DNA from: Streptomyces sp. A 4/2
GTDB lineage: Bacteria > Actinomycetota > Actinomycetes > Streptomycetales > Streptomycetaceae
Assembly (NCBI RefSeq): GCF_940670765.1
Contig: NZ_CALNVW010000001.1
Coordinates: 1 to 64,000 of the forward strand
Length of the DNA: 64,000 bases
Reading direction: 5' to 3'
The first letter of the stretch is position 1; every line of letters begins with the position of its first letter. A program made the position numbers and the translations under genes. The notes beneath the pieces were generated by a model that was not told where the DNA came from, did no database searches, and saw only the letters and a program-made list of their open reading frames with translations. Shown piece after piece: positions 1-10,496 of this stretch.

Positions 1-10
1 GGACGGCGCG

Positions 11-1696
11 TCAGACCTCGACGACGACGGGAAGAATCATCGGGCGCCGGCGGTAGGCGTCGGAGACCCACTTGCCCACCGTGCGGCGGATCAGCTGCTG
101 GAGCTGGTGGGGCTCCAGCACGCCGTCCTGGGCCGACTTGTTGAGGGCGTCCTCGATCCTCGGCACGACGGCACTGAACGCCGCGTCGTCGATACCCGAG
201 CCCCTGGCCTGGATGTGGGGACCGCCCACGATCTTGCCGCTGGAGCTGTCGACCACGATGAAGACAGAAATGATGCCCTCGTCGCCGAGGATGCGACGGT
301 CCTTGAGCGAGGTCTCCGTGACGTCGCCGACCGAGAGGCCGTCGACGTACACATAGCCCGCCTGGACCTTGCCGACGATCCTCGCCTTGCCGTCCACCAG
401 GTCGACGACGACGCCGTCCTCGGCGATGACGATGTGGTCCTTGGGGACCCCTGTCATCGCACCGAGTTCCGCGTTCGCACGGAGGTGGCGCCATTCGCCG
501 TGCACCGGCATCAGGTTCTTCGGCCTGCAGATGTTGTAGAAGTACAACAGCTCGCCGGCCGAGGCGTGGCCCGAGACGTGGACCTTGGCATTGCCCTTGT
601 GGATGACGTTGGCGCCCCAGCGGGTCAGGCCGTTGATCACCCGGTAGACCGCGTTCTCGTTGCCCGGGATGAGCGACGAGGCCAGGATCACCGTGTCGCC
701 CTGGACGATCCGGATCTGGTGGTCCCGGTTGGCCATCCGGGAGAGGGCAGCCATCGGCTCGCCCTGCGAGCCCGTACAGACCAGTACGACCTCGTGGTCC
801 GGAAGGTCGTCGAGCGTCTTGACGTCGACGACCAGGCCCGCCGGGACCTTCAGATAGCCCAGGTCACGGGCGATGCCCATGTTCCTGACCATCGACCGGC
901 CGACGAACGCCACTCTGCGTCCGTACTCGTGCGCCGCGTCGAGGATCTGCTGGATGCGGTGCACATGGCTGGCGAAACTCGCCACGATGATGCGCTTCTG
1001 AGCGTTCGCGAAGACCGTGCGCAGGACGTTGGAGATGTCGCGCTCGGGCGGGACGAAGCCGGGGACCTCCGCGTTCGTCGAGTCGGAGAGGAGAAGGTCG
1101 ATGCCTTCTTCGCTCAGCCGGGCGAAAGCGTGCAGGTCGGTGAGACGACCGTCCAGCGGGAGCTGGTCCATCTTGAAGTCGCCCGTGGCCACAGCCATAC
1201 CCGCGGGGGTACGGATGGCGACCGCGAGGGCGTCCGGGATGGAGTGGTTGACCGCGATGAACTCGCAGTCGAAGACGCCGATGCGCTCGCGCTGGCCCTC
1301 GGTGACTTCGAGGGTGTACGGGCGGATGCGGTGCTCCTGGAGCTTCGCCTCGATCAGGGCGAGGGTCAGCTTGGAGCCGATCAGCGGGATGTCCGCCTTC
1401 AGACGGAGCAGATAGGGCACGCCACCGATGTGGTCCTCGTGGCCGTGCGTGAGCACGATGCCCTCGATGTCGTCCAGGCGGTCCTTGATCGTGGTGAAGT
1501 CCGGCAGGATCAGGTCGATACCGGGCTGCTCCTCCTCGGGGAAGAGCACGCCGCAGTCGACGATCAGCAGCCGGCCTCCGTATTCGAAGACCGTCATGTT
1601 CCGGCCGATCTCACCGAGACCGCCGAGTGGCGTGACGCGCAGGCCGTTCTTGGGAAGCTTCGGCGGTGCGCCGAGTTCGGGATGCGGATGACTCAA
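11..1696 (-). CDS. rnj: Ribonuclease J (metallo-beta-lactamase/beta-CASP)
   Basis: This is the RNase J 5'-exonuclease/endonuclease of mRNA decay and rRNA maturation, a cytoplasmic enzyme. The metal-binding motif HGHEDH lies at residues 84-89 of 561, followed by the beta-CASP domain and a C-terminal dimerisation domain, and the length fits the family. I start it at a TTG (complement of 1694-1696), giving a protein that begins MSHPHPEL. GAGGAG precedes this codon by about 6 bases, whereas the frame extended to 1759 adds about 21 residues unlike the family start. It is followed upstream by dapA on the same strand. The stop is only 10 bases from the window edge. Confidence 0.95.
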   Translation of the reverse strand: MSHPHPELGAPPKLPKNGLRVTPLGGLGEIGRNMTVFEYGGRLLIVDCGVLFPEEEQPGIDLILPDFTTIKDRLDDIEGIVLTHGHEDHIGGVPYLLRLKADIPLIGSKLTLALIEAKLQEHRIRPYTLEVTEGQRERIGVFDCEFIAVNHSIPDALAVAIRTPAGMAVATGDFKMDQLPLDGRLTDLHAFARLSEEGIDLLLSDSTNAEVPGFVPPERDISNVLRTVFANAQKRIIVASFASHVHRIQQILDAAHEYGRRVAFVGRSMVRNMGIARDLGYLKVPAGLVVDVKTLDDLPDHEVVLVCTGSQGEPMAALSRMANRDHQIRIVQGDTVILASSLIPGNENAVYRVINGLTRWGANVIHKGNAKVHVSGHASAGELLYFYNICRPKNLMPVHGEWRHLRANAELGAMTGVPKDHIVIAEDGVVVDLVDGKARIVGKVQAGYVYVDGLSVGDVTETSLKDRRILGDEGIISVFIVVDSSSGKIVGGPHIQARGSGIDDAAFSAVVPRIEDALNKSAQDGVLEPHQLQQLIRRTVGKWVSDAYRRRPMILPVVVEV

Positions 1697-1806
1697 AAGA
1701 CTCTCCTCACCACACACGCCACGTACCTGGGGCACGTGGCGCGCATGACATTCGTGCACTTGCTGTTGTCAGGGTGATCTTGCGTATTCAGTTGTGAAGT
1801 CTGTGT

Positions 1807-2715
1807 TTAAAGTTCTACCCCGCCGGCGGCAAGATCGATCTTGAGCTGCGCCGTTTCCTCAGGGGTGAGTTCCACCATGGGCAGACGCAGCGGTCCGGCA
1901 GGCAGGCCCTGGAGGGTGAGCGCCGCCTTGGTGGTGATCACTCCCTGCGTACGGAACATGCCGGTGAAGACCGGGAGCAGCTGCTGGTGGATCTCGGTCG
2001 CCTTCCCGACCTCGCCCGCGAGGTGCGCTTCCAGGAGGGCGCGCAGGTCGGGGGTGACGAGGTGGCCGACGACGGAGACGAATCCGCAGGCGCCGACCGA
2101 GAGCAGCGGGAGGTTCAGCATGTCGTCGCCGGAGTACCAGGCCAGACCACTGCGTGCGATGGCCCAGCTGGCGCGGCCGAGGTCACCCTTGGCGTCCTTG
2201 TTGGCGACGATCCGCGGGTGCTCGGCGAGCCGGACGATCGTCTCGGTGTTGATGGGGACACCGCTGCGGCCAGGGATGTCGTAGAGCATGACCGGCAGCT
2301 CGGTGGCATCGGCGATCGCGGTGAAGTGCCGGAGCAGGCCCTCCTGCGGCGGCTTGTTGTAGTACGGGGTCACAGCCAGCAGCCCGTGGGCGCCCGCGCG
2401 CTCGGCGGCGCGGGCCAGCTCCAGGCTGTGCCGGGTGTCGTTGGTACCTACACCTGCGATCACGTGGGCGCGGTCGCCGACCGCCTCACGCACCGCCCGT
2501 ACCAGGTCGTTTTTCTCCGCGTCGCTGGTGGTCGGGGACTCGCCCGTGGTGCCGTTGACGACGAGGCCGTCGTTACCGGCGTCCACCAGATGGGTGGCGA
2601 GTCGCTGCGCGCCTTCGATATCGAGCGCGCCGTCCGCCGTGAAGGGCGTGACCATGGCGGTGAGGACCCGCCCGAAGGGGGTCTGCGAAGTGGAGATCGG
2701 AGCCATGGGTACCAC
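1807..2715 (-). CDS. dapA: 4-hydroxy-tetrahydrodipicolinate synthase
   Basis: The enzyme condenses pyruvate with aspartate-semialdehyde, the first committed step of diaminopimelate/lysine synthesis. The 302-residue TIM-barrel protein contains the family patterns GTTGESPT near residue 60 and YDIPGRSG, where the Tyr is catalytic. The Schiff-base Lys is in NKDAKGD. The frame opens at a GTG with the sequence MVPMAP. An ATG three codons in (2706) is an equally possible start, and neither has a strong ribosome binding site. It lies 110 bases from rnj on the same strand. dapB, a later step of the pathway, is 2.5 kb away on the same strand with unrelated genes between. Confidence 0.95.
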   Translation of the reverse strand: MVPMAPISTSQTPFGRVLTAMVTPFTADGALDIEGAQRLATHLVDAGNDGLVVNGTTGESPTTSDAEKNDLVRAVREAVGDRAHVIAGVGTNDTRHSLELARAAERAGAHGLLAVTPYYNKPPQEGLLRHFTAIADATELPVMLYDIPGRSGVPINTETIVRLAEHPRIVANKDAKGDLGRASWAIARSGLAWYSGDDMLNLPLLSVGACGFVSVVGHLVTPDLRALLEAHLAGEVGKATEIHQQLLPVFTGMFRTQGVITTKAALTLQGLPAGPLRLPMVELTPEETAQLKIDLAAGGVEL

Positions 2716-2767
2716 GCTACTCGCTGCTCAGTACGTGCCGTCCCCTCGGGGGACGAGAGCTACGGAG

Positions 2768-2805
2768 CCCGGCACTGCCTGCTCGGGGGTTCAAGCAGTG
2801 CCGGG
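2768..2805 (-). terminator. Hairpin downstream of thyX
   Basis: Arms 2768-2778 and 2795-2805 are perfectly complementary over 11 bases with a 16-base loop. The hairpin lies 80 bases past the thyX stop and before the dapA start. There is no U-run, as is usual for Streptomyces terminators. Confidence 0.6.
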
Positions 2806-2884
2806 TCCGTTTGATCAGCCTAGATGAACTTCACCAAACGGTGCAATACGGACACCTCGCGCGGCCCAACCGTACATCTGTGCC

Positions 2885-3625
2885 CTATGGGGCGACCCGG
2901 CCGTTGGCATTGAAGGCCCCATGGGTGAGCGGCATGAGCTTCGTCCAGTGCTCTTCCATCTTCTCGCCGACCATCTCGATCTCCCGTTGCGGGAACGAGG
3001 GCACCTTCGCCATCTCGTGCTGGGTGCGCAGGCCGAGGAAGTGCATCAGCGAGCGCGCATTGCACGTCGCGTACATCGAGGAGAACAGGCCGACGGGCAG
3101 GACCGCGCGGGCCACCTCGCGGGCCACACCGGCGGCCAGCATCTCCTGGTACGCGTCGTACGCCTGCCGGTAGGAGTCCTCCATCGCGCGGCCGGTGAGC
3201 TCCTGCTGGGCCTCGGTGCCCTCGACGAACTCGTACTTGCCGGGGCGGCCCTGCTGGACCAGCTTCCGGGCCTTGCCGGGGACGTAGAAGACCGGCTCCA
3301 GCTCCCGGTAGCGGCCCGATTCCTCGTTGTACGACCAGCCGACGCGGTGCCGCATGAATTCACGGAAGACGAAGATCGGAGCGCTGATGAAGAAGGTCAT
3401 CGAGTTGTGCTCGAAGGGGCTGCCGTGGCGGTCCCGCATCAGGTAGTTGATGAGCCCCTTGGAGCGCTCGGGGTCCTTCTGGAGCTCCTCCAGCGACTGC
3501 TCACCCGCCGTGGAGACTCGGGCCGCCCACAGCACGTCGGAGTCGCTCGCGCTGTGCTTCACCAGTTCGACGGTGACGTCGCTGCGGAAGCTCGGCTTGT
3601 GGTCTGGGGTGGGAGTGCTACTCAC
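2885..3625 (-). CDS. thyX: Flavin-dependent thymidylate synthase
   Basis: ThyX makes dTMP from dUMP using FAD and methylenetetrahydrofolate. The 246-residue protein carries the signature RHRVGWSYNEESGRY at residues 92-106, the RHRxxSxNxxSxRY variant that binds FAD and dUMP. The ATG start follows a GGA-rich stretch (CGGGGAC...). A separate gene for a 79-residue protein diverges from its 5' side, so the roughly 200 bases between them hold two promoters. Downstream is dapA, behind a hairpin. Nothing is missing from the family signature, so I expect an active enzyme. Confidence 0.97.
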   Translation of the reverse strand: MSSTPTPDHKPSFRSDVTVELVKHSASDSDVLWAARVSTAGEQSLEELQKDPERSKGLINYLMRDRHGSPFEHNSMTFFISAPIFVFREFMRHRVGWSYNEESGRYRELEPVFYVPGKARKLVQQGRPGKYEFVEGTEAQQELTGRAMEDSYRQAYDAYQEMLAAGVAREVARAVLPVGLFSSMYATCNARSLMHFLGLRTQHEMAKVPSFPQREIEMVGEKMEEHWTKLMPLTHGAFNANGRVAP

Positions 3626-3770
3626 CGGCGGGGTCCTTCCAGTTGCATCGCTCGGGCGGCGCCCACTCTACGGCGCGGCACCGACAGCCGGGGTCGGACG
3701 AACCGTCAGCAGAAAACTTCTGCCCATTCCCGGAAATCGGGCACCGATCGGCGACTTCGGACGTCTGAAC

Positions 3771-3791
3771 CAGTGGAACCACAGTGGAACC
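3771..3791. repeat. Tandem 11-base repeat, two copies
   Basis: CAGTGGAACC occurs at 3771-3780 and again at 3782-3791, an 11-base period. It lies in the divergent region between thyX and the 79-residue protein gene, about 35 bases upstream of the latter's start. The period of one helical turn would suit a regulator site, but this is inference. Confidence 0.5.
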
Positions 3792-3824
3792 GGATGATGC
3801 GTGACCCAAGGAGAAGTGCCCCAA

Positions 3825-4064
3825 ATGTTCCGCCGGCGAGAGGCCGTACCCTTCACATTCGTCGCTGACGCCGAACGCTTCCGAAGCAATGTCGAGCCGC
3901 CGCCCCGTCAGCGTCCCAGCAAGTCCCAGTTCGCCGGGCGCACCCTGCTCGGCCTCACGGTGGTCGCCGGTCTCGTCGGCTCGGTACTGTTCGGGCTGCC
4001 CGCCCTGGCCGCCGATCAGCCCCCCAGCCAGACGCATCAGTCCGAAGCGTCGCACGGACACTGA
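3825..4064 (+). CDS. Small single-pass membrane protein, unknown function
   Basis: I start this 79-residue protein at the ATG at 3825 because AAGGAGA (3808-3814) sits 10 bases upstream. The frame can be opened 8 codons earlier at a GTG without a ribosome binding site. A basic, Arg-rich N-terminal half precedes one hydrophobic segment at about residues 40-62 (LLGLTVVAGLVGSVLFGLPA), then a short polar His/Ser/Gln tail. I do not recognise a family with a known function. It appears to be a conserved Streptomyces hypothetical at this position beside thyX. A hairpin follows the stop directly, so it is probably monocistronic. Confidence 0.75.
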   Translation: MFRRREAVPFTFVADAERFRSNVEPPPRQRPSKSQFAGRTLLGLTVVAGLVGSVLFGLPALAADQPPSQTHQSEASHGH

Positions 4065-4065
4065 C

Positions 4066-4094
4066 TCGTCCGGACCCCTGAGGTGGTCCGACGA
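4066..4094 (+). terminator. Hairpin after the 79-residue protein gene
   Basis: Arms 4066-4076 and 4085-4094 pair over 10 bases with one bulged C at 4071 and an 8-base loop. It begins two bases after the stop codon. Confidence 0.5.
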
Positions 4095-4157
4095 TGATCT
4101 CATCGGTAGCCTCACCGGGCACAGCCAATCGAGCGTGCTTGTGAGTGAGGATCAGTC

Positions 4158-4718
4158 GTGCCCCTGCCTTTCCTGACGGCCGACCGCGCGTTTGACGCAG
4201 CCGCCGAGAATGCCGACGATGTCGCGCTGCCGTTCGACGACCACGACCTGTGGCGCCGCCCCTACCGCCCCGGACCCTGGCGGGTCGGGGCGGCAGCTCT
4301 GCTTCTGCTGCTCGCCTCGTTCATCCTGCTGGCAGCGATGATCATTGCCTTCGCCGGTGCGCTGCCGGGCGCCGCCGCCTGTCTCGGCTTCGGCCTCGTG
4401 GTCGTCCTCTGCGCACTGCGACTGCTGCGCGTCGGCACCTGGGTGAGCAGGCACGGAGTGCGTCGTGTGGGCTTCCTCATGACGCATACCGTCCCGTGGG
4501 ACAAGACACAGGCCGTGCGCACGGTGCAGCAGCCGGTCCGCTGGCTCGGGCTGCCGCGCACCGTGCAGGGCCAGGCTCTCGTACTCGTGCAGCAGGGTGG
4601 TGCGCAGTTGGCACCGCTGCTCACCGACCACAACGCCGACTTCCTGTCACGTCACGAGGCCTTCGACCGGGCGGCGGACACCGTCGAGGCGTGGAGCGCG
4701 GAGTACGCGCGTACGTGA
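4158..4718 (+). CDS. Two-helix membrane protein with PH-like domain
   Basis: The 186-residue protein starts at a GTG preceded by GAGTGAGGA. Two adjacent hydrophobic segments at about residues 43-66 and 68-90 form a membrane hairpin. The following part (about 92-180), beginning RVGTWVSRHGVRR, looks like the bacterial PH (DUF2581/PH_6-type) domain found in small actinobacterial membrane proteins. Its ligand is unknown. It converges with the TPR protein gene and shares a terminator with it. The PH assignment is by pattern, and the membrane hairpin is clear. Confidence 0.8.
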   Translation: MPLPFLTADRAFDAAAENADDVALPFDDHDLWRRPYRPGPWRVGAAALLLLLASFILLAAMIIAFAGALPGAAACLGFGLVVVLCALRLLRVGTWVSRHGVRRVGFLMTHTVPWDKTQAVRTVQQPVRWLGLPRTVQGQALVLVQQGGAQLAPLLTDHNADFLSRHEAFDRAADTVEAWSAEYART

Positions 4719-4736
4719 GGGAACGAAGTACCGCCC

Positions 4737-4765
4737 GCAGGCCCGTCAGATGCTGACGGGCCTGC
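4737..4765. terminator. Bidirectional hairpin between convergent genes
   Basis: Arms 4737-4749 and 4753-4765 are perfectly complementary over 13 bases with a 3-base loop. It lies 19 bases past the PH-protein stop and overlaps the stop codon and last few codons of the convergent gene. Confidence 0.8.
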
Positions 4766-5198
4766 CTGCGTGCAGGGCGATGGCGCGCTGCATCGCCTTG
4801 CGGGCCCGCGGGGTGTCCCGGGCGTCCTGGTAGGCGATCGCGAGCCGGAACCAGCAGCGCCAGTCGTCCGGGCTGTCCTCGGTCTCCTCCTTGCGGCGGG
4901 TGAAGACCGCGTCGGCCGAGTCACGGTCGATACGACCGCTGGGCGTCCGCACCAACTCGTCGACCGGCAGGCCGCCTTCGGCGTCCAGTTCGGCGGCGAG
5001 CCGGTTGGCCCGCTGCACGAACTGGGTGTTCTTCCACAGGAACCAGATGCCGATCAGCGGCAGGATCAGCACGGCCACGCCGAAGGTGACCGTGAGGAGC
5101 GTGCCGTTCTGGATGAGCAGGACGCCGCGGCTGCCGACCAGGACGAAGTAGAAGACCAGGACGGCGGCCGTGACGAGGTAAGTGATCTTTGCGCGCAT
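4746..5198 (-). CDS. Membrane protein with C-terminal TPR-like segment
   Basis: The 150-residue protein has two hydrophobic segments, about residues 5-25 and 33-54. A cytoplasmic part follows in which residues 114-143 (CWFRLAIAYQDARD...RAMQRAIALH) resemble a single tetratricopeptide repeat. The start ATG lies 6 bases past the dapB stop on the same strand, so it is probably translated from the dapB transcript. The function is unknown. The 3' end is unusual because its last codons form half of the shared terminator hairpin. Confidence 0.8.
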   Translation of the reverse strand: MRAKITYLVTAAVLVFYFVLVGSRGVLLIQNGTLLTVTFGVAVLILPLIGIWFLWKNTQFVQRANRLAAELDAEGGLPVDELVRTPSGRIDRDSADAVFTRRKEETEDSPDDWRCWFRLAIAYQDARDTPRARKAMQRAIALHAGRPVSI

Positions 5199-5204
5199 CG
5201 TGTG

Positions 5205-7376
<2,172 letters not shown>

Positions 7377-7380
<4 letters not shown>

Positions 7381-9602
7381 TTGTCGGCGTCGTCCTTCTT
7401 CTCCGTGTTGTCGGAGTCGGCTTCGCCCTCGATCACGGGGACCAGGGACAGCTTGCCGCGGGAGTCGATCTCGCCGATCTCGACCTGGACCTTGGAACCG
7501 ACCGCGAGCACGTCCTCGACGTTCTCCACGCGCTTGCCACCGGCGAGCTTGCGGATCTGCGAGATGTGCAGCAGGCCGTCCTTGCCCGGCATGAGCGACA
7601 CGAACGCACCGAAGGTGGTGGTCTTGACGACCGTACCCAGGTAGCGCTCGCCGACCTCCGGCATGGTCGGGTTGGCGATCGAGTTGATCGTGGCGCGCGC
7701 GGCCTCGGCCTGCGAGCCGGCCTGGGCACCGATGTAGATGGTGCCGTCGTCCTCGATCGTGATGTCGGCGCCGGTGTCCTCCTGGATCTGGTTGATCATC
7801 TTGCCCTTGGGGCCGATGACCTCACCGATCTTGTCCACCGGGATCTTGACGGTGATGATCCGCGGGGCGTTCGGGGACATCTCGTCCGGGACGTCGATGG
7901 CCTCGTTCATCACATCGAGGATGTGGAGGCGGGCGTCACGGGCCTGCTTCAGCGCGGCGGCCAGGACCGAGGCGGGGATGCCGTCGAGCTTGGTGTCGAG
8001 CTGGAGCGCGGTCACGAACTGCTTCGTACCGGCGACCTTGAAGTCCATGTCACCGAAGGCGTCCTCCGCACCGAGGATGTCGGTGAGGGCGACGTAGTGC
8101 GTCTTGCCGTCGATCTCCTGCGAGATGAGGCCCATGGCGATACCGGCGACGGCGGCCTTGAGGGGCACACCGGCGTTCAGCAGGGACATGGTGGAGGCGC
8201 AGACCGAGCCCATGGACGTCGAGCCGTTGGAGCCCAGCGCCTCGGAGACCTGACGGATCGCGTAGGGGAACTCCTCGCGCGACGGCAGCACCGGCACGAT
8301 GGCGCGCTCGGCGAGCGCGCCGTGGCCGATCTCGCGGCGCTTGGGCGAGCCCACGCGGCCGGTCTCACCGACGGAGTACGGCGGGAAGTTGTAGTTGTGC
8401 ATGTAGCGCTTGCGGGTCACCGGGGAGAGGGTGTCCAGCTGCTGCTCCATGCGGAGCATGTTGAGGGTGGTGACGCCCAGGATCTGGGTCTCGCCACGCT
8501 CGAACAGCGCCGAGCCGTGCACACGCGGGATGGCCTCGACCTCGGCGGCGAGCGTACGGATGTCCGTGACGCCACGGCCGTCGATGCGGACCTTGTCCTT
8601 GATGACGCGCTCACGCACGACGGACTTGGTCAGCGCGCGGTACGCGCCGGAGATCTCCTTCTCGCGGCCCTCGAACTTCGGGAGCAGCTTCTCGACGGCG
8701 ATCTCCTTGACGCGGTCCAGCTCGGCCTCGCGCTCCTGCTTGCCGGCGATGGTGAGCGCCTTGGCGAGCTCGGGGCGGACCGCGGCGGTGAGCGCCTCCA
8801 GGACGTCGTCCTGGTAGTCGAGGAAGACCGGGAACTCGCCGGTGGGCTTGGCAGCCTTGGCGGCGAGGTCGGCCTGGGCCTTGCAGAGCGCCTTGATGAA
8901 GGGCTTCGCGGCTTCGAGACCGGCGGCGACGACCTCTTCGGTCGGGGCCTCGGCGCCGTCCTTGACGAGCTGGATGGTCTTCTCGGTGGCCTCGGCCTCG
9001 ACCATCATGATCGCGACGTCGCCGTCCTCCAGGACGCGACCGGCGACCACCATGTCGAAGACGGCGTCCTCGAGCTCGGTGTGCGTCGGGAAGGCGACCC
9101 ACTGGCCCTTGATCAGGGCGACACGGGTGCCGCCGATCGGGCCGGAGAAGGGCAGGCCGGCCAGCTGCGTGGAGCAGGAGGCGGCGTTGATCGCGACCAC
9201 GTCGTACAGGTGGTCGGGGTTGAGCGCCATGATCGTCTCGACGATCTGGATCTCGTTGCGCAGGCCCTTCTTGAAGGAGGGGCGCAGCGGGCGGTCGATC
9301 AGGCGGCAGGTGAGGATCGCGTCCTCGGAGGGCCGGCCCTCGCGGCGGAAGAAGGAGCCGGGGATCTTGCCGGCCGCGTACTGCCGCTCCTCGACGTCCA
9401 CCGTGAGGGGGAAGAAGTCGAGATTGTCCTTGGGCTTCTTGGAAGCGGTGGTGGCCGACAGCACCATGGTGTCGTCGTCCAGGTACGCCACGGCGGAACC
9501 GGCGGCCTGCTTGGCCAGCCGGCCCGTCTCGAAGCGGATGGTGCGGGTGCCGAAGGTTCCGTTGTCGATAACGGCCTCGGCGTAGTGGGTCTCGTTCTCC
9601 AC
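7377..9602 (-). CDS. pnp: Polyribonucleotide nucleotidyltransferase (PNPase)
   Basis: PNPase degrades or extends RNA 3' ends using phosphate or nucleoside diphosphates. In Streptomyces it is also the enzyme that adds RNA tails. The 741-residue form has two RNase PH-like domains, with DGRGVTDIR opening the second. A KH domain ([13 protein letters not shown]) and a C-terminal S1 domain ([19 protein letters not shown]) follow. I start at the GTG at 9602 (MENETHYAE), with GGAG 9 bases upstream, which matches the known Streptomyces N-terminus. An ATG at 9617 would add five residues. It follows rpsO, with a hairpin between them. Confidence 0.96.
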
Positions 9603-9844
9603 TAGCGTTTTCTCCATACTCGTCGTCTTTCGTCCCCCTGCCCGTGTGGCGGGGAACGGTGTGGAGAAGCGCGCCTTGATTGCGGGGCCGGTCTTCGATC
9701 GAAGCACCCGGGTGATGTCCCGGGGGCCACTACCGAGGACCGGCGGCGGCGTGAGCGCGCTTCCCCTCGTTCGGTACTGCGTTGTACACCCAGATTACTG
9801 AGCTTGGTCCTGGTTCCGCACGTACAGCGGTCGTCCGTACGGAA

Positions 9845-9858
9845 GCCGTACGTACGGC
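9845..9858. repeat. 14-base perfect palindrome rich in CGTACG
   Basis: GCCGTACGTACGGC is self-complementary and lies in the rpsO-pnp intergenic region just beyond the rpsO hairpin. Partial copies of CCGTACGG surround it (9832-9860). Confidence 0.6.
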
Positions 9859-9861
9859 AAA

Positions 9862-9894
9862 GGGAGCGGTCCCCAGGAAATGGGGCCCGCTCCC
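9862..9894 (-). terminator. rpsO-pnp intergenic hairpin
   Basis: Arms 9862-9874 and 9882-9894 pair over 8 bases, one mismatch, then 4 bases, with a 7-base loop. It starts 14 bases past the rpsO stop. In S. coelicolor and other bacteria the rpsO-pnp transcript has an intergenic hairpin that attenuates read-through and is cut by RNase III. Assigning that role here is inference. Confidence 0.75.
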
Positions 9895-9907
9895 TCGCAC
9901 AACGTTC

Positions 9908-10198
9908 TTACTTGGCGCCGCCGGCCGCACCGCGACGGATGCCGAGGCGGTCGACCAGCGCACGGAAGCGCTGGATGTCCTTCTTGGCCAGGTACTGGAG
10001 AAGGCGGCGACGCTGGCCGACGAGGATCAGCAGACCCCGGCGGGAGTGGTGGTCGTGCTTGTGCATCTTGAGGTGCTCGGTCAGGTCCGAGATACGGCGG
10101 GAGAGCATGGCGACCTGAACCTCGGGGGAACCGGTGTCGCCCTCCTTCTGGCCGAACTCGGTCATGATCTGCTTCTTCGTAGCGGCGTCGAGCGACAC
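9908..10198 (-). CDS. rpsO: 30S ribosomal protein S15
   Basis: S15 is a primary 16S rRNA-binding protein of the small subunit. The 96-residue sequence includes the signature [21 protein letters not shown] and the basic C-terminus. I start at the GTG at 10198 because GAGGAG lies 6 bases upstream and the length then matches the family. The open frame extending to 10474 adds sequence unlike S15. It forms the classical rpsO-pnp pair, and ctaD diverges from its 5' side. Confidence 0.96.
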   Translation of the reverse strand: MSLDAATKKQIMTEFGQKEGDTGSPEVQVAMLSRRISDLTEHLKMHKHDHHSRRGLLILVGQRRRLLQYLAKKDIQRFRALVDRLGIRRGAAGGAK

Positions 10199-10337
10199 GC
10201 GTACTCCTCGTGAGTCTTCAGGCCACCGAGTGCCCCAGGTCGAATACTCTGGGGAGCTTCCGTTACTCGGGAGGCGGGGATCCGCTGGGCGCTGCCCCCG
10301 GAAAACCCGGAGACGCGTACACAAGCGGCCGTCACAC

Positions 10338-10366
10338 AGCGTACCAGCCTTTTCCATGTACCTGAA
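10338..10366 (-). promoter_or_regulatory. rpsO: Possible rpsO promoter
   Basis: On the minus strand TTCAGG (10361-10366) and TACGCT (10338-10343) are 17 bases apart, an acceptable spacing for the main sigma factor. The match is modest. The 298 bases between rpsO and ctaD show no coding sequence and must also hold the ctaD promoter, which I could not place. Confidence 0.35.
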
Positions 10367-10496
10367 CGGCGTAACGCGACGCGCCGCACGGCCCCGGGAT
10401 CTGATCTCCGCGATGTGAGCTGCGTCATGCTCCTCTTCTGCTCCGGGCACACAGTGCTGTCCGGGCGTGGTCAACGACAGCAGAAGGGGCGTCGCA

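Noticed and set aside
107..1777. Plus-strand open frame of 556 codons opposite rnj
   Set aside because: An antisense shadow of RNase J with no family pattern and no ribosome binding site. Similar shadows lie opposite pnp, the STAND gene, the MinD-like gene and the ABC operon.
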